A program made the position numbers and the translations under genes. Below, in pieces: positions 9,354-18,263 of a DNA stretch of 64,000 bases. The number at the start of each line of letters is the position of its first letter. Within the stretch, counting starts at the first letter, position 1. The notes beneath the pieces were generated by a model. The model was not told where the DNA came from. It ran no database searches and worked only from the letters and a program-made list of their open reading frames with translations. The DNA is from Rhizobium sp. AC27/96 (GTDB lineage: Bacteria; Pseudomonadota; Alphaproteobacteria; Rhizobiales; Rhizobiaceae): NCBI RefSeq assembly GCF_001692325.1, contig NZ_LXKN01000001.1, positions 1,240,001 through 1,304,000 on the forward strand, read 5' to 3'.

Positions 9354-9463
9354 TTTGCTCATTGACGGAGGAACCATGGCATTGCACCTATGCTTGCGGC
9401 ATCGGCGTGAGCAATATAAGCGGATTGGCCGCAGGAGGCGGCCGGGAGGCGAGCTTGTACGAA

Positions 9464-10495
9464 ATGGACAATAAGAAAATTTCAGGAAGCGGTCCGCAAT
9501 CTCCACCGGAGCGGCCTACTCTGAAGACGATCGCCTTCATGACGGGGCTTGGAATTACCACCGTTTCGCGCGCCTTGAAGGATGCTCCCGATATCGGCGC
9601 CGAGACCAAGGAACGGGTACGCATGGTTGCCCGACAATTGGGCTATCAGCCGAACCGCGCCGGCGTGCGCCTGAGAACCGGCAAGACCAATGTCATCGCG
9701 CTGGTGCTCAGCATCGACGAGGAAATCATGGGCTTCACCAGCCAGATGGTCTTCGGGATTTCCGAGGTTCTCGCGGGCACGCAATATCACCTTGTCATCA
9801 CGCCGCATTCGCACAGCAAGGATCCGCTGGTTCCCGTGCGCTATATCCTCGACACCGGCTCGGCGGATGGCGTCATCATCTCACGCACCGAGCCGGACGA
9901 TCCGCGCGTTCGGTTGATGGACGAACGTGGCCTGCCCTTTGCCACGCATGGTCGCACGGACATGGGCATCGTTCACCCCTTCCACGACTTCGACAACGAG
10001 GCCTTCACCCATGAGGCCGTTCGGGCGCTGGTCGCCAAGGGCCGGCGTCGCCTGGCGCTGCTGCAACCGTCCAGCAAGCTCAGCTATTACGCCCACACGC
10101 GCATCGGCTTCCAGATCGGCCTGCACGAATATGGCGCCGAGGAGATACCTCTGAGAGTCACCACCGATGCGCCGCTGGCCGATATCAGGGACAGCGTCGA
10201 GGCATTGATGCGTTCCCCGCATCCACCTGACGGCATCGTCTGCTCCAGCGGCGGCGGCGCCATTGCCGTCAATGCCGGCATCGAAGCTGCCGGTTTTCGT
10301 CTCGGCCGCGATATCGACATGGTCGCCAAGCAATCGACCGACGTGCTGAACTGGATCCGTCCGGAGATCATCACGATCTACGAGGATGTCCGCCATGGTG
10401 GTCGGGAGCTGGCAAAGGCTGTCATCGCCCGCATCGACGGCATAGAGCCGGAGCTGCTGCAGAGCATCAGCTCGCCTGTCTGGCCCAAGAGCTGA
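9464..10495 (+). CDS. LacI-family transcriptional regulator of the sugar operon
   Basis: 343 residues from the ATG at 9464. The N-terminal helix-turn-helix runs from about 18 to 50 (T-L-K-T-I-A then T-T-V-S-R-A-L-K), followed by the hinge [10 protein letters not shown] and a periplasmic-binding-protein-like sugar sensor domain (I-A-L-V-L-S onward). A TTG at 9455 in the same frame has better spacing from GGGAGG, so the true start may be three codons earlier. It is divergent from the mannoside-type ABC operon and most likely represses it until the sugar is present. The gene ends just before a strong terminator shared with gnd. Confidence 0.9.
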   Translation: MDNKKISGSGPQSPPERPTLKTIAFMTGLGITTVSRALKDAPDIGAETKERVRMVARQLGYQPNRAGVRLRTGKTNVIALVLSIDEEIMGFTSQMVFGISEVLAGTQYHLVITPHSHSKDPLVPVRYILDTGSADGVIISRTEPDDPRVRLMDERGLPFATHGRTDMGIVHPFHDFDNEAFTHEAVRALVAKGRRRLALLQPSSKLSYYAHTRIGFQIGLHEYGAEEIPLRVTTDAPLADIRDSVEALMRSPHPPDGIVCSSGGGAIAVNAGIEAAGFRLGRDIDMVAKQSTDVLNWIRPEIITIYEDVRHGGRELAKAVIARIDGIEPELLQSISSPVWPKS

Positions 10496-10503
10496 CGGGA
10501 ATG

Positions 10504-10537
10504 AAAAGGCCCGCCGGATCGCTCCGGCGGGCCTTTT
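10504..10537. terminator. Bidirectional rho-independent terminator between lacI-type gene and gnd
   Basis: A perfect 15-bp stem with a TCGC loop, bordered by AAAA on one side and TTTT on the other. It therefore works for the regulator gene on plus and for gnd on minus, whose stop codon lies 23 bp away. Confidence 0.9.
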
Positions 10538-10560
10538 AATGCTGCACTCTATCGAGCTTC

Positions 10561-11988
10561 TCAGCCCTGAGCGCCGCTGCCCCATGGGCCGTGATGGATG
10601 TCCTTGCCGTCGACGCGGTCGAAGCCGTGTGCGCCGAAGAAGTCGCGCTGGGCCTGGATCAGGTTGGCGGTGCCGCGAGCCTGGCGATAGGCGTCGAAAT
10701 AGGTCAGTGCCGAAGCCAGCGCCGGAACCGGCAGGCCGGTAGCGGTTGCGGCCGAAACGATGCGCCGCAGCGACGGAATCGATTCCTTGACCATGTCAGC
10801 GAAGGCAGGCGTGACGATCAGGTTTGCCGCATCGGGCGCCTTGGTGAAGGCGCTGGTGATCTCGTCGAGGAACTGCGAACGGATGATGCAGCCGGCACGC
10901 CAGATCTTGGCGATGACAGGCATCGGCAGCGACCAGTTGAATTCCTTCGAAGCCTCGGCCATGACGGCGAAGCCCTGCGCGTAGGCGCCGATCTTGGCGG
11001 CAAACAGCGCAAGCTCGAGATCCTTCAGCAATTCAGGACCAAAGGCGGTCGGGAACTTGTAGTCCGGCGTGCCGAAGATCTTCTCGGCAGCTTCGCGCTG
11101 GCTCTTGATGGCCGAAAGGCTGCGGGCTGCAACGGCTGCTTCGATGGCAGTCGCCGGGATGCCCATGTTCTGCGCTTCGATGACAGACCACTTGCCGGTG
11201 CCCTTCTGGCCGGCCTTGTCGAGAATGATATCCGGAACAGCATTGCCGGTTGCGGGATCCTTGGCGGCCAGAACCTTCTCGGTGATCTCGATCAGGTAGG
11301 AATTCAGGCGGCCCTTGTTCCACTCGCCGAAAATGGAGCTGATCTCGGCGGCGCTCTTGCCAAGACCGTCACGCAGGATGCCGTAGATTTCGGCGATCAT
11401 CTGCATGTCGGCATATTCGATGCCATTGTGGATGGTCTTGACGAAATGACCGGCGCCGCCATTGCCGAGCCAGGCAACGCAGGGATCGTCGTTGTACTTC
11501 GCCGCGATTGAGGTCAGCACCTTTTCGACGCGCTTGTAGGATTCCTCGGTGCCGCCGACCATGATGGACGGGCCGTGACGGGCTCCTTCCTCACCGCCGG
11601 AGACGCCCATGCCGATGAATGTTAGCTCGGTATCCTTCAGGCGATCGAAGCGCGCGATGGTGTCGCGGAAATTGGCGTTGCCGGCATCGATCATGATATC
11701 GCCCTTATCGAGATAGGGCTGAAGCGCCGCCATCTGCTGGTCGACCGGCTCGCCGGCCTTGATCATGATGATGATCGGCCGCGGCGGGCGGATGGCCTCG
11801 ACGAACTCTTCGATCGTCTTGCAAGGAATGATCTTGTCCTTGAGCTCGCCTGCATTCGCGTAGAATTCATCCGTCACCTGCGGTGTACGGTTGAACACTG
11901 CGATCTTGTTGCCTTTTTCGGCGATGTTGAGCGCCAGATTCGATCCCATCACAGCAAGACCGATCAGCCCGATTTCTGCCTTTTCCAC
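10561..11988 (-). CDS. gnd: 6-phosphogluconate dehydrogenase, decarboxylating
   Basis: 475 residues, the usual length. A GTG start at 11988 is preceded by GGAGG at good spacing; the longer frame up to 12219 has no family similarity and is rejected. The N-terminal NADP-binding G-L-A-V-M-G-S-N-L motif is at about 10-18, followed by F-N-R-T. The catalytic G-H-F-V-K-T-I-H-N-G-I-E-Y motif contains the general-acid/base Lys. It oxidises 6-phosphogluconate to ribulose 5-phosphate and CO2 in the cytoplasmic oxidative pentose phosphate pathway. It appears to be a single-gene unit. Confidence 0.96.
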   Translation of the reverse strand: MEKAEIGLIGLAVMGSNLALNIAEKGNKIAVFNRTPQVTDEFYANAGELKDKIIPCKTIEEFVEAIRPPRPIIIMIKAGEPVDQQMAALQPYLDKGDIMIDAGNANFRDTIARFDRLKDTELTFIGMGVSGGEEGARHGPSIMVGGTEESYKRVEKVLTSIAAKYNDDPCVAWLGNGGAGHFVKTIHNGIEYADMQMIAEIYGILRDGLGKSAAEISSIFGEWNKGRLNSYLIEITEKVLAAKDPATGNAVPDIILDKAGQKGTGKWSVIEAQNMGIPATAIEAAVAARSLSAIKSQREAAEKIFGTPDYKFPTAFGPELLKDLELALFAAKIGAYAQGFAVMAEASKEFNWSLPMPVIAKIWRAGCIIRSQFLDEITSAFTKAPDAANLIVTPAFADMVKESIPSLRRIVSAATATGLPVPALASALTYFDAYRQARGTANLIQAQRDFFGAHGFDRVDGKDIHHGPWGSGAQG

Positions 11989-12251
11989 GACAATCCTCCA
12001 ATGAGCCGTTGACTGCGTCCGGCCCACCCTGAAGATCCGGAAGGCGCAGTAAGATTTGATGTGACGCAATACCGTCGACGCTCCACGCGACCGACAGCAT
12101 CCCTGCGTTGGGGGTTGTTGTTGCACTCCGGACGAAAAACGGCAAGCCTCCGCGAGCCGTGAATCGTCCCCTTTGCAGGACTGTGCAAGAATGTTGCGGG
12201 ATCCACAGCAAACCGCCAATCCGTCCGGGTGATATAGGGGAGAAGACCATC

Positions 12252-12650
12252 ATGTCGACCATGACCGCGAAGATCGTCCATATCCCTATCGAACGCGACT
12301 GGAGGGAAGTTTACGATTTCGCCAGCCGTCCGCAAAACATGCCACATTGGGCTTCGGGCCTTGCATCGGGACTGAAGCAGGATGGAGACGATTGGATCAC
12401 AGAAGGCATTCTAGGCACCGCCCGCGTGCGCTTTGCGCCCAGCAACGATTTTGGTGTCATCGATCACATGGTGACACTGGAATCAGGACTGAAGGTCTAC
12501 AATGCCTTGAGGATCGTGCCGAATGGAGAGGGCTGCGAGGTGATGTTCACACTGCTGCGGCTCCCCGGCATGACCGAGGAGCAATTTGCAGCAGACCGCG
12601 CGCATGTGCTGCGCGATCTCACGACGCTCAAAGATCTTATGGAGCTGTAG
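12252..12650 (+). CDS. SRPBCC-like (polyketide cyclase/START fold) protein, function unknown
   Basis: 132 residues from the ATG at 12252, which follows AGGGGAG. The sequence V-H-I-P-I-E-R-D-W-R-E-V-Y-D-F-A-S-R-P-Q at the N-terminus, W-A-S-G-L, and the later beta-strands with a long final helix fit the small ligand-binding SRPBCC fold. No catalytic residues or ligand can be named. It is divergent from gnd with 263 bp between them and ends 4 bp before the stop of the convergent lipoprotein gene. Confidence 0.6.
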   Translation: MSTMTAKIVHIPIERDWREVYDFASRPQNMPHWASGLASGLKQDGDDWITEGILGTARVRFAPSNDFGVIDHMVTLESGLKVYNALRIVPNGEGCEVMFTLLRLPGMTEEQFAADRAHVLRDLTTLKDLMEL

Positions 12651-12654
12651 CCGC

Positions 12655-13269
12655 TTACAGAGAGCGCAATGTCCAATCGACAAGCTCGCTCGTCACGCCG
12701 GCAAATGCAGAATCCAGCGCGCGGACGAAATCGGGATTGCTGCCGCCGCTGACGGGAACGACCTTGCGGAAGATGTTCTGCGCCTTCACGGTGCCTGAGC
12801 GGTCGTTCAGGATCTTTTCCGAGATTTCGACGACAGCGCTCTTCTGACCGCCCGCGGCATTGATCTCGAATGAGCGAATGTCCGTGACGATCTGATAGTC
12901 GATCGCAAGGCCCTGCCCCGGCACGCCGACGCCGCCGAGCTTGCCGGTGTTCTCGAAGGCTTCCACCAGCTTCGACTGCACCATCTTGCTCAGCTTGTCG
13001 CTCCATTGCGATTTGCCGAGATACTGGATTTCCGAGGACGAGACACGGATGACGATCTGGTTGCTATCCAGCGCCTGCAGCGCCGTCGGCTGTGGAATGA
13101 GGATCTGGCGGTTCTTGACCGACGGACCGCTCGCCTTTGCCGAGGCGGAAAGATCGTAGGTGTCGTTATTGCCGGAACTGCCACAACCTCCCAGCAAGGC
13201 TGCGAGCAACGGCAACACGATCACAGCGCTCCACACCTGATGACGCTTACTCGACACGCAACCGACCAT
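12655..13269 (-). CDS. ABC-type transport auxiliary lipoprotein of the MCE operon (PqiC/DUF330-like)
   Basis: 204 residues from the ATG at 13269. The n-region S-S-K-R-H, the hydrophobic stretch W-S-A-V-I-V-L-P-L-L-A-A-L-L-G-G and Cys29 form a lipobox, so it is a lipoprotein. The remainder has the beta-rich ABC_trans_aux pattern (Y-L-G-K-S-Q-W-S-D-K-L, then F-E-N-T-G). An alternative ATG at 13308 overlaps the MCE gene stop as TGATG and could give translational coupling, but it makes an unusually long signal region. It probably works in the periplasm with the MCE protein in lipid transport between membranes. Confidence 0.82.
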   Translation of the reverse strand: MVGCVSSKRHQVWSAVIVLPLLAALLGGCGSSGNNDTYDLSASAKASGPSVKNRQILIPQPTALQALDSNQIVIRVSSSEIQYLGKSQWSDKLSKMVQSKLVEAFENTGKLGGVGVPGQGLAIDYQIVTDIRSFEINAAGGQKSAVVEISEKILNDRSGTVKAQNIFRKVVPVSGGSNPDFVRALDSAFAGVTSELVDWTLRSL

Positions 13270-13307
13270 ATTTCGCTTATCCCCTGGAGACCAGATATCG
13301 CTGTTCA

Positions 13308-14678
13308 TCAATGCCGCGCGCGCCCGTCATAAGTCTTGACCGTATCACCACCGAAAATCAATCGCTGCGGATTCTTGTCGAAATTAGTGATTGTCGTATT
13401 CAGATTGTCAACCGTGCCCCGCATGTCGTTGATGAGGGTCTGGGCATCACGCAAGCCGCTGCTGGAAAACTTCTGCAGATTGTCGGCGATCGGCCCGATT
13501 CGGCTATTGAGATTGTCAGCCATCTTCTTGAAGGATTCGAGCGTATCCTTGGCCTCGGCGAACAGCGATTGCGTGCTGTCATTACCGAGCAGGGAATCGA
13601 CCTTCGTGAGAATGCCGTCGACCTTGCCGGACGCGGCGTTCAGCTTGCTGGAAATATCCCGCGCATTGGCAATCGTCTGGTCGATATCCTGCTGATGAGC
13701 GGCAACCGAATTAGCCACGTCGCGAATGGAAGCAACGGCGGTACGCGCCTGCTTCGTCACGTCGGCGATGTCGTCAACCGACCCCTTGATCTTCGCCGGA
13801 TCGATCTGCGCCACGATCGCATCGACACGATCCAGTGTCTGCTGCGCTTTCTGGCCGAAGCTATTGTAGGTGTCGGCGGTCTGCTTGAAGCTTGCAATAG
13901 TCGCCTTCAGATCGGTGGTGGCATCCGCGACATTGGCAGTGATCCTGTCGGCATTGGCGATGACGTCGTTGACCTTCTGGGCATCGACGGCACGCACCAG
14001 CTTCTCGATCGCATCAAGCGTCGAGTCGACACGAACCGAAACGGTTTTGAAGGTGTCGGACAGTTGCCCAACGCTTGCCAGGAACTTGTCGATATTGTCG
14101 GAATTGTCGGCGATCGCCTTGGAGAATTTCTGCGCATTGCGCACCGTATCGGTCAAAGGCCCGCGCGAATCCGAGACAAAGCCCTGAATGTCGCCGATCG
14201 TGTCATTGGCACGGTTCAGGATCTTGTCCGCCGTCGTCAAGAGGTTCGTGACGCTGGATTGATCGGCAAGCAGCACGGCGCGCTTTCCTGTGTCGACGGA
14301 GCGTTTGAGAATATTCTCGTCGCCATTGCGACCGCCGGAAAGCTCGATATAGGCAGCACCCGTCAGGCCCTGAATTTCAAGAATGGCCTTGGTGGACGTG
14401 TAAACCGGCGCGTCAGCACGCACCTGGGTAAAGGCGAGCGAATAGTTCGGATCATCAGCATCGATCGACAGGCCCTGCACCGAGCCGACCTGAATGCCGT
14501 TGAAGCGAACCGGCGAACCGACGCTCAAACCATTGGCAGAGCCGGGAATGCGAACCACGAGTTCGACCATCGGACCGCCGCGGCCATATTCGGCCATCCA
14601 GTAGACGAAACCGAAGGCGGCCGCGATAACAAGCAGCGTAAAGAACCCGACGATCGTATAATTGGCTTTGGTTTCCAT
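13308..14678 (-). CDS. MlaD family (MCE domain) lipid transport protein
   Basis: 456 residues. One transmembrane segment lies near the N-terminus (T-I-V-G-F-F-T-L-L-V-I-A-A-A-F-G-F). The MCE domain follows at about 38-115 with the typical G-L-S-V-G-S-P-V-R-F-N-G-I-Q-V-G, then a long helical and probably coiled-coil region to the C-terminus. It is an inner-membrane-anchored periplasmic substrate-binding subunit of an Mla-like phospholipid ABC transporter. It lies 9 bp after the ATPase gene. The long helical tail is more like the PqiB/YebT and actinobacterial MCE forms than the short E. coli MlaD. Confidence 0.9.
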   Translation of the reverse strand: METKANYTIVGFFTLLVIAAAFGFVYWMAEYGRGGPMVELVVRIPGSANGLSVGSPVRFNGIQVGSVQGLSIDADDPNYSLAFTQVRADAPVYTSTKAILEIQGLTGAAYIELSGGRNGDENILKRSVDTGKRAVLLADQSSVTNLLTTADKILNRANDTIGDIQGFVSDSRGPLTDTVRNAQKFSKAIADNSDNIDKFLASVGQLSDTFKTVSVRVDSTLDAIEKLVRAVDAQKVNDVIANADRITANVADATTDLKATIASFKQTADTYNSFGQKAQQTLDRVDAIVAQIDPAKIKGSVDDIADVTKQARTAVASIRDVANSVAAHQQDIDQTIANARDISSKLNAASGKVDGILTKVDSLLGNDSTQSLFAEAKDTLESFKKMADNLNSRIGPIADNLQKFSSSGLRDAQTLINDMRGTVDNLNTTITNFDKNPQRLIFGGDTVKTYDGRARH

Positions 14679-14687
14679 AGTTTCCAG

Positions 14688-15551
14688 TCACTTCTCGCGG
14701 CTGTGGGCGCCTGCGCCGTTATCGTCTGTGTGCTCCCTGATGTCGTCCCGAGGCACAATCGAACGTGCGCGCTTGCCCTTGAAATAGGCCTGCACCCACG
14801 GGTCGTCGCAAGCGAGCATGTCCTCAACCGTCCCTTCCACCAATACCCGTTTCTGTCCGAGAACAGCAATACGGTCGCAGACGGAAAACAGGCTGTCGAG
14901 GTCGTGAGTCACCATATAAACGGTCAGGCCGAGCGTGTCGCGCAGCTTTGCGATCAATTCGTCGAACTCCGCAGCCCCGATCGGATCGAGCCCGGAGGTC
15001 GGCTCGTCGAGGAATACCAGGTCGGGATCAAGGGCAAGCGCTCTGGCAAGCGCCGCACGCTTGATCATGCCGCCGGAAAGCTCGGACGGGTATTTGTCGG
15101 CGGCATCGGCAGCCAGACCCACCATGCGGATCTTCATCAGCGCCAGCTCGTCCATCATGTCCTGTGGCAGATCCAGATATTCCCGCATGGGCACCTGGAT
15201 GTTTTCCCGCACCGTCAGCGAGGAAAACAATGCGCCCTGCTGGAAGAGGACGCCAAGGCGCATATCGAGCCTGTTGCGGTCCTGTTCGTCGAGCTTGTCG
15301 TAGTCCTCACCGAGGATCTCGATCTTGCCCGAGCGGCGCGGCAGAAGCCGCAATACCGTGCGCAGCAGTACGGACTTGCCGGCACCGGAAGCACCGACGA
15401 AACCAAGAATCTCGCCGCGGTAGATATCGAGGTTCAATTTGTCGAGCACGACCTTCGAGCCGAAGGCGACGGTGACATCCTTTGCCGACAACACGATGTC
15501 CCTGCCACGCTCATCTTTTTCCAACGGGATTTCCGAGTGAAGTGCGCTCAT
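14688..15551 (-). CDS. MlaF-type ABC transporter ATP-binding protein
   Basis: 287 residues. Walker A is G-A-S-G-A-G-K-S-V, the signature is E-L-S-G-G-M-I-K-R (an LSGGM rather than LSGGQ form, typical of MlaF), and Walker B is L-V-F-L-D-E-P-T-S-G-L-D. It energises phospholipid movement through the STAS-permease encoded 11 bp upstream. Confidence 0.93.
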   Translation of the reverse strand: MSALHSEIPLEKDERGRDIVLSAKDVTVAFGSKVVLDKLNLDIYRGEILGFVGASGAGKSVLLRTVLRLLPRRSGKIEILGEDYDKLDEQDRNRLDMRLGVLFQQGALFSSLTVRENIQVPMREYLDLPQDMMDELALMKIRMVGLAADAADKYPSELSGGMIKRAALARALALDPDLVFLDEPTSGLDPIGAAEFDELIAKLRDTLGLTVYMVTHDLDSLFSVCDRIAVLGQKRVLVEGTVEDMLACDDPWVQAYFKGKRARSIVPRDDIREHTDDNGAGAHSREK

Positions 15552-15562
15552 CGTTAATGTCC

Positions 15563-16717
15563 TCAGAAATCGATCGCTGCATAGAATATGGCAAAAAGCC
15601 CATCCATGAGGATAACAACGAAGATCGACTTCACGACCGATGAGGTGACATGCTGGCCCAGCGATTCGGCGCTGCCGCCGACCTTCAACCCCTCGACCGC
15701 GGCCACGATGCCGATGACCAGCGCCATGAACGGCGCTTTGATCATGCCGGAAATAACAGTGGAAAGGCTGATCGCTTCGTGCAGACGTGAAACGAAGGTG
15801 GCGAAGGTGATCCCTGAATAGGCCCAGGTCACCGTGGCCGCGCCGAAGAGCGAAGCGAAGTTTGCAAGGATCGTCAGCAACGGCAAGGCGACGGTCAATG
15901 CCACCAGCCGCGGGAAGATCAGAACGCCGATGGGGTTCAGGCCCATGACCTTCAACGCATCCACTTCCTCGCGCATCTTCATGGAGCCGATCTCGGCGGT
16001 GATCGCGCTGCCGGAACGGCCGGCGATCATGATCGCCGTCAGAAGCACGCCGATTTCGCGCAATTGCAGGATGCCGACGAGATCGACGACAAAGACCTCG
16101 GCGCCAAAATAGCGCAGCTGGAATGCCCCCTGCTGCGCAATGATCGCGCCGATCAGATAGGACATCAGCAGAATGATGGGAACGGCCCTGACGGCCATGT
16201 GATCGATCTGATTGATGATCGAAGCCGGCGAGACGCCGCTACCGCGTCCGAATTTGAGCTGCGCGCCGCGAACAGCGGAGCCCAGTATGTACATGGCGGC
16301 AATCAGGTTGCCCCATAGCTCGTAAACTGTCTTGCCGATGGGCGCGAACAGCCGCTCGGTCCAGGGTCCCTTCGATTTCGCCCGCCCGGTTTCCGCATCT
16401 GGATCCTCGTCGAAGGCGGTCAACAGCTCATCAATATGCGGATTGGAGCCGTCAATCGTCACCGTGGCGCCATGCGCCTCCTGGCTCATCTTCAGACGCC
16501 GGATCAGCAGCGCGCCGGCCGTATCCACATCGGACAGGTCGGAAAGATCGATGACGACGTCACCGCCTGAACTCCGTTTCGAGAGCTGCTCGATCTTCCG
16601 CAGCACGCCGTGCACATTGGCGCTACGCCAATTGCCTTCCAGCCGATAGCGATGCCCACTGCCATCGGCCTCGTCATCGATCCTCGGTGCATCGGATTTC
16701 TGTTCGGCTACGTTCAA
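15563..16717 (-). CDS. MlaE-type permease with fused N-terminal STAS domain
   Basis: 384 residues from a TTG start at 16717; no in-frame ATG or GTG gives a complete STAS domain and no clear ribosome-binding site is seen. Residues about 20-105 form a STAS (MlaB-like) domain with V-V-I-D-L-S-D-L-S-D-V-D-T-A-G-A. Residues from about 125 on form the five- to six-helix MlaE permease, with the conserved I-R-E-I-G-V-L-L-T-A-I-M-I-A-G-R-S-G loop (here L-R-E-I-G). It is the first gene of the operon permease-ATPase-MCE-lipoprotein. In E. coli MlaB and MlaE are separate; here they are one chain. No mlaC homologue is nearby. Confidence 0.9.
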   Translation of the reverse strand: MNVAEQKSDAPRIDDEADGSGHRYRLEGNWRSANVHGVLRKIEQLSKRSSGGDVVIDLSDLSDVDTAGALLIRRLKMSQEAHGATVTIDGSNPHIDELLTAFDEDPDAETGRAKSKGPWTERLFAPIGKTVYELWGNLIAAMYILGSAVRGAQLKFGRGSGVSPASIINQIDHMAVRAVPIILLMSYLIGAIIAQQGAFQLRYFGAEVFVVDLVGILQLREIGVLLTAIMIAGRSGSAITAEIGSMKMREEVDALKVMGLNPIGVLIFPRLVALTVALPLLTILANFASLFGAATVTWAYSGITFATFVSRLHEAISLSTVISGMIKAPFMALVIGIVAAVEGLKVGGSAESLGQHVTSSVVKSIFVVILMDGLFAIFYAAIDF

Positions 16718-16878
16718 ACTAATGCGTCTCTCAGATCTGGCATCACTAACGTCGACTCGGGAAGCCCGACACGACGCCGATGCTTAATACACCGACTGCA
16801 CGGGAAATAGCTATGCTGCGCCGCGGCCAACATATGTCACGGCTTTTTGATATCCAAATGAATTTGTTCGCGTCCGCG

Positions 16879-18096
16879 TTACGATACGCCGCGCGCACCG
16901 CCACCCACCGCCGAACCTCCTGGCTGGAGGCCGCGTGCGAAGATGACCATGCCAAGGCCGAAAGCAGCCACCCCGGCCATGACGTAATAGCTGTCAATAT
17001 CAAGCCACGCATAGAGATAGCCGGATGCCAGCGTCATCAGGCCAAGGAACATCCCGTTATAGAAATAATAGGCACCCTGGGCCGAAGCCTCCTGCGTTTC
17101 GTGGACCGAGGCGACGATGCGCCGCTGGATGCCGGTATGGACGCAGGCATAGGTGCAGGAATGGAAGCACTGCAGCAGGAAGTAACCAAGGAAGCCCAGA
17201 TTCATCGGAAACAGGATCCAGCGAAGGACACACATGCTCGAGCCGAAAAAGATCAGCGTCCACGCGCTGAAACGCCGGCTCAGCTTCTTCGACAGGAAAA
17301 AAACCATCACTTCGGCCGCAACGCCGATGCTCCAGAGAACAGCGATTTCCGCTCCGGAGAAACCAAGCTTGCGCCAGTAAATCGACGCGAAAGTATAAAG
17401 CATCGCGTGGCTGGACTGCTGCACCGAGACGCCGATCATGGTGACGAGCAGCTTGGGAGACCGCAGGTTTCCGGTCGGGGGCTGCAGGTTGATTGGCTGG
17501 TTATGTCGGCGCGTCGGTCCGATACGTGGAGAAAACACACCCATCAGCATGGTAAGGATGAAGCCGGCGACCATGACGGGGAGCACCATCGTGCCTCCCC
17601 ACATGCCGATCATCTGTCCGCCAAGAAGCGTCGAGAGGATGAAGGTGATTGATCCCCACACGCGCATCGAGCCGTAATCGAAGCCCCAGCGACGCACGCC
17701 CGACATGGCAATAGACTCGACCACCGGCACATAGGGCGCATAAGTCGCGCCCTGGATGCCGTAGACGAGCAGAACAGGCCAGAAATCGCTGGTCCAGTAA
17801 AGCGCGATCGCCGTCAGCAGCGACAGACCGCCGGACCAGAACAGCACATCGGCGCGTTCCTTCATGTGATCGGCGAGGCTGGCGATAATAGGCGTTACAA
17901 GGACGCGCACGACCATGGGCACGGCAATCACGAGACCGATCTCGTGGTCGCTGAAATTCAGCCCCGCCAGCCAGACGGGGAAAAACGGCAAGGCGATCCC
18001 GTTGACGAACAACGGTGCACAATAGGACAAGGCAGTGCGCAAACGGAAATACGGGGGCGCACCCTCGCCCTGCGAGGACTTTATGGCGGGAATCAT
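16879..18096 (-). CDS. MFS transporter (HcaT-like, MFS_1-like family)
   Basis: 405 residues with about twelve hydrophobic segments. The N-terminus S-Y-C-A-P-L-F-V-N-G-I-A-L-P-F-F-P-V-W-L resembles the 3-phenylpropionate/nucleoside-type MFS carriers annotated as HcaT-like, with the R-V-W-G-S-I-T-F motif at the mid-first half. It is an inner-membrane carrier of unknown substrate. It stands alone between the mla operon and the phosphoesterase gene, in the same direction. Confidence 0.85.
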   Translation of the reverse strand: MIPAIKSSQGEGAPPYFRLRTALSYCAPLFVNGIALPFFPVWLAGLNFSDHEIGLVIAVPMVVRVLVTPIIASLADHMKERADVLFWSGGLSLLTAIALYWTSDFWPVLLVYGIQGATYAPYVPVVESIAMSGVRRWGFDYGSMRVWGSITFILSTLLGGQMIGMWGGTMVLPVMVAGFILTMLMGVFSPRIGPTRRHNQPINLQPPTGNLRSPKLLVTMIGVSVQQSSHAMLYTFASIYWRKLGFSGAEIAVLWSIGVAAEVMVFFLSKKLSRRFSAWTLIFFGSSMCVLRWILFPMNLGFLGYFLLQCFHSCTYACVHTGIQRRIVASVHETQEASAQGAYYFYNGMFLGLMTLASGYLYAWLDIDSYYVMAGVAAFGLGMVIFARGLQPGGSAVGGGARGVS

Positions 18097-18263
18097 GACA
18101 GACCTGAAGGGAACTGATTTGTCCCTATCACTCTATCGTGAGTACGACTATGGCGAGAAATGGCCAAATCGTAACGTTTCGGAAAAAATCCGAAGCTTCC
18201 GGGCTTTCCCGATGATCAATAATTATGACAGGCTATTATTAAGCTCGTGAGGCGGCCTCTAAA

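Larger units (their letters stand above)
9001..9463. other. Divergent control region between the sugar operon and its LacI-type regulator
   Basis: 463 bp without a convincing gene. It is AT-rich around 9180-9230 and contains several inverted repeats: ATCAAT/ATTGAT at 9179-9196, ATTGCT/AGCAAT at 9260-9282, and a LacI-like palindrome at 9338-9353. A perfect TATAAT is present on the minus strand at 9096-9101. Short reading frames here do not resemble proteins. Confidence 0.7.

Noticed and set aside
13137..15557. 806-codon open frame on plus strand across the MCE and ATPase genes
   Set aside because: It is antisense to two well-defined genes with a junction between them and shows no protein family pattern.
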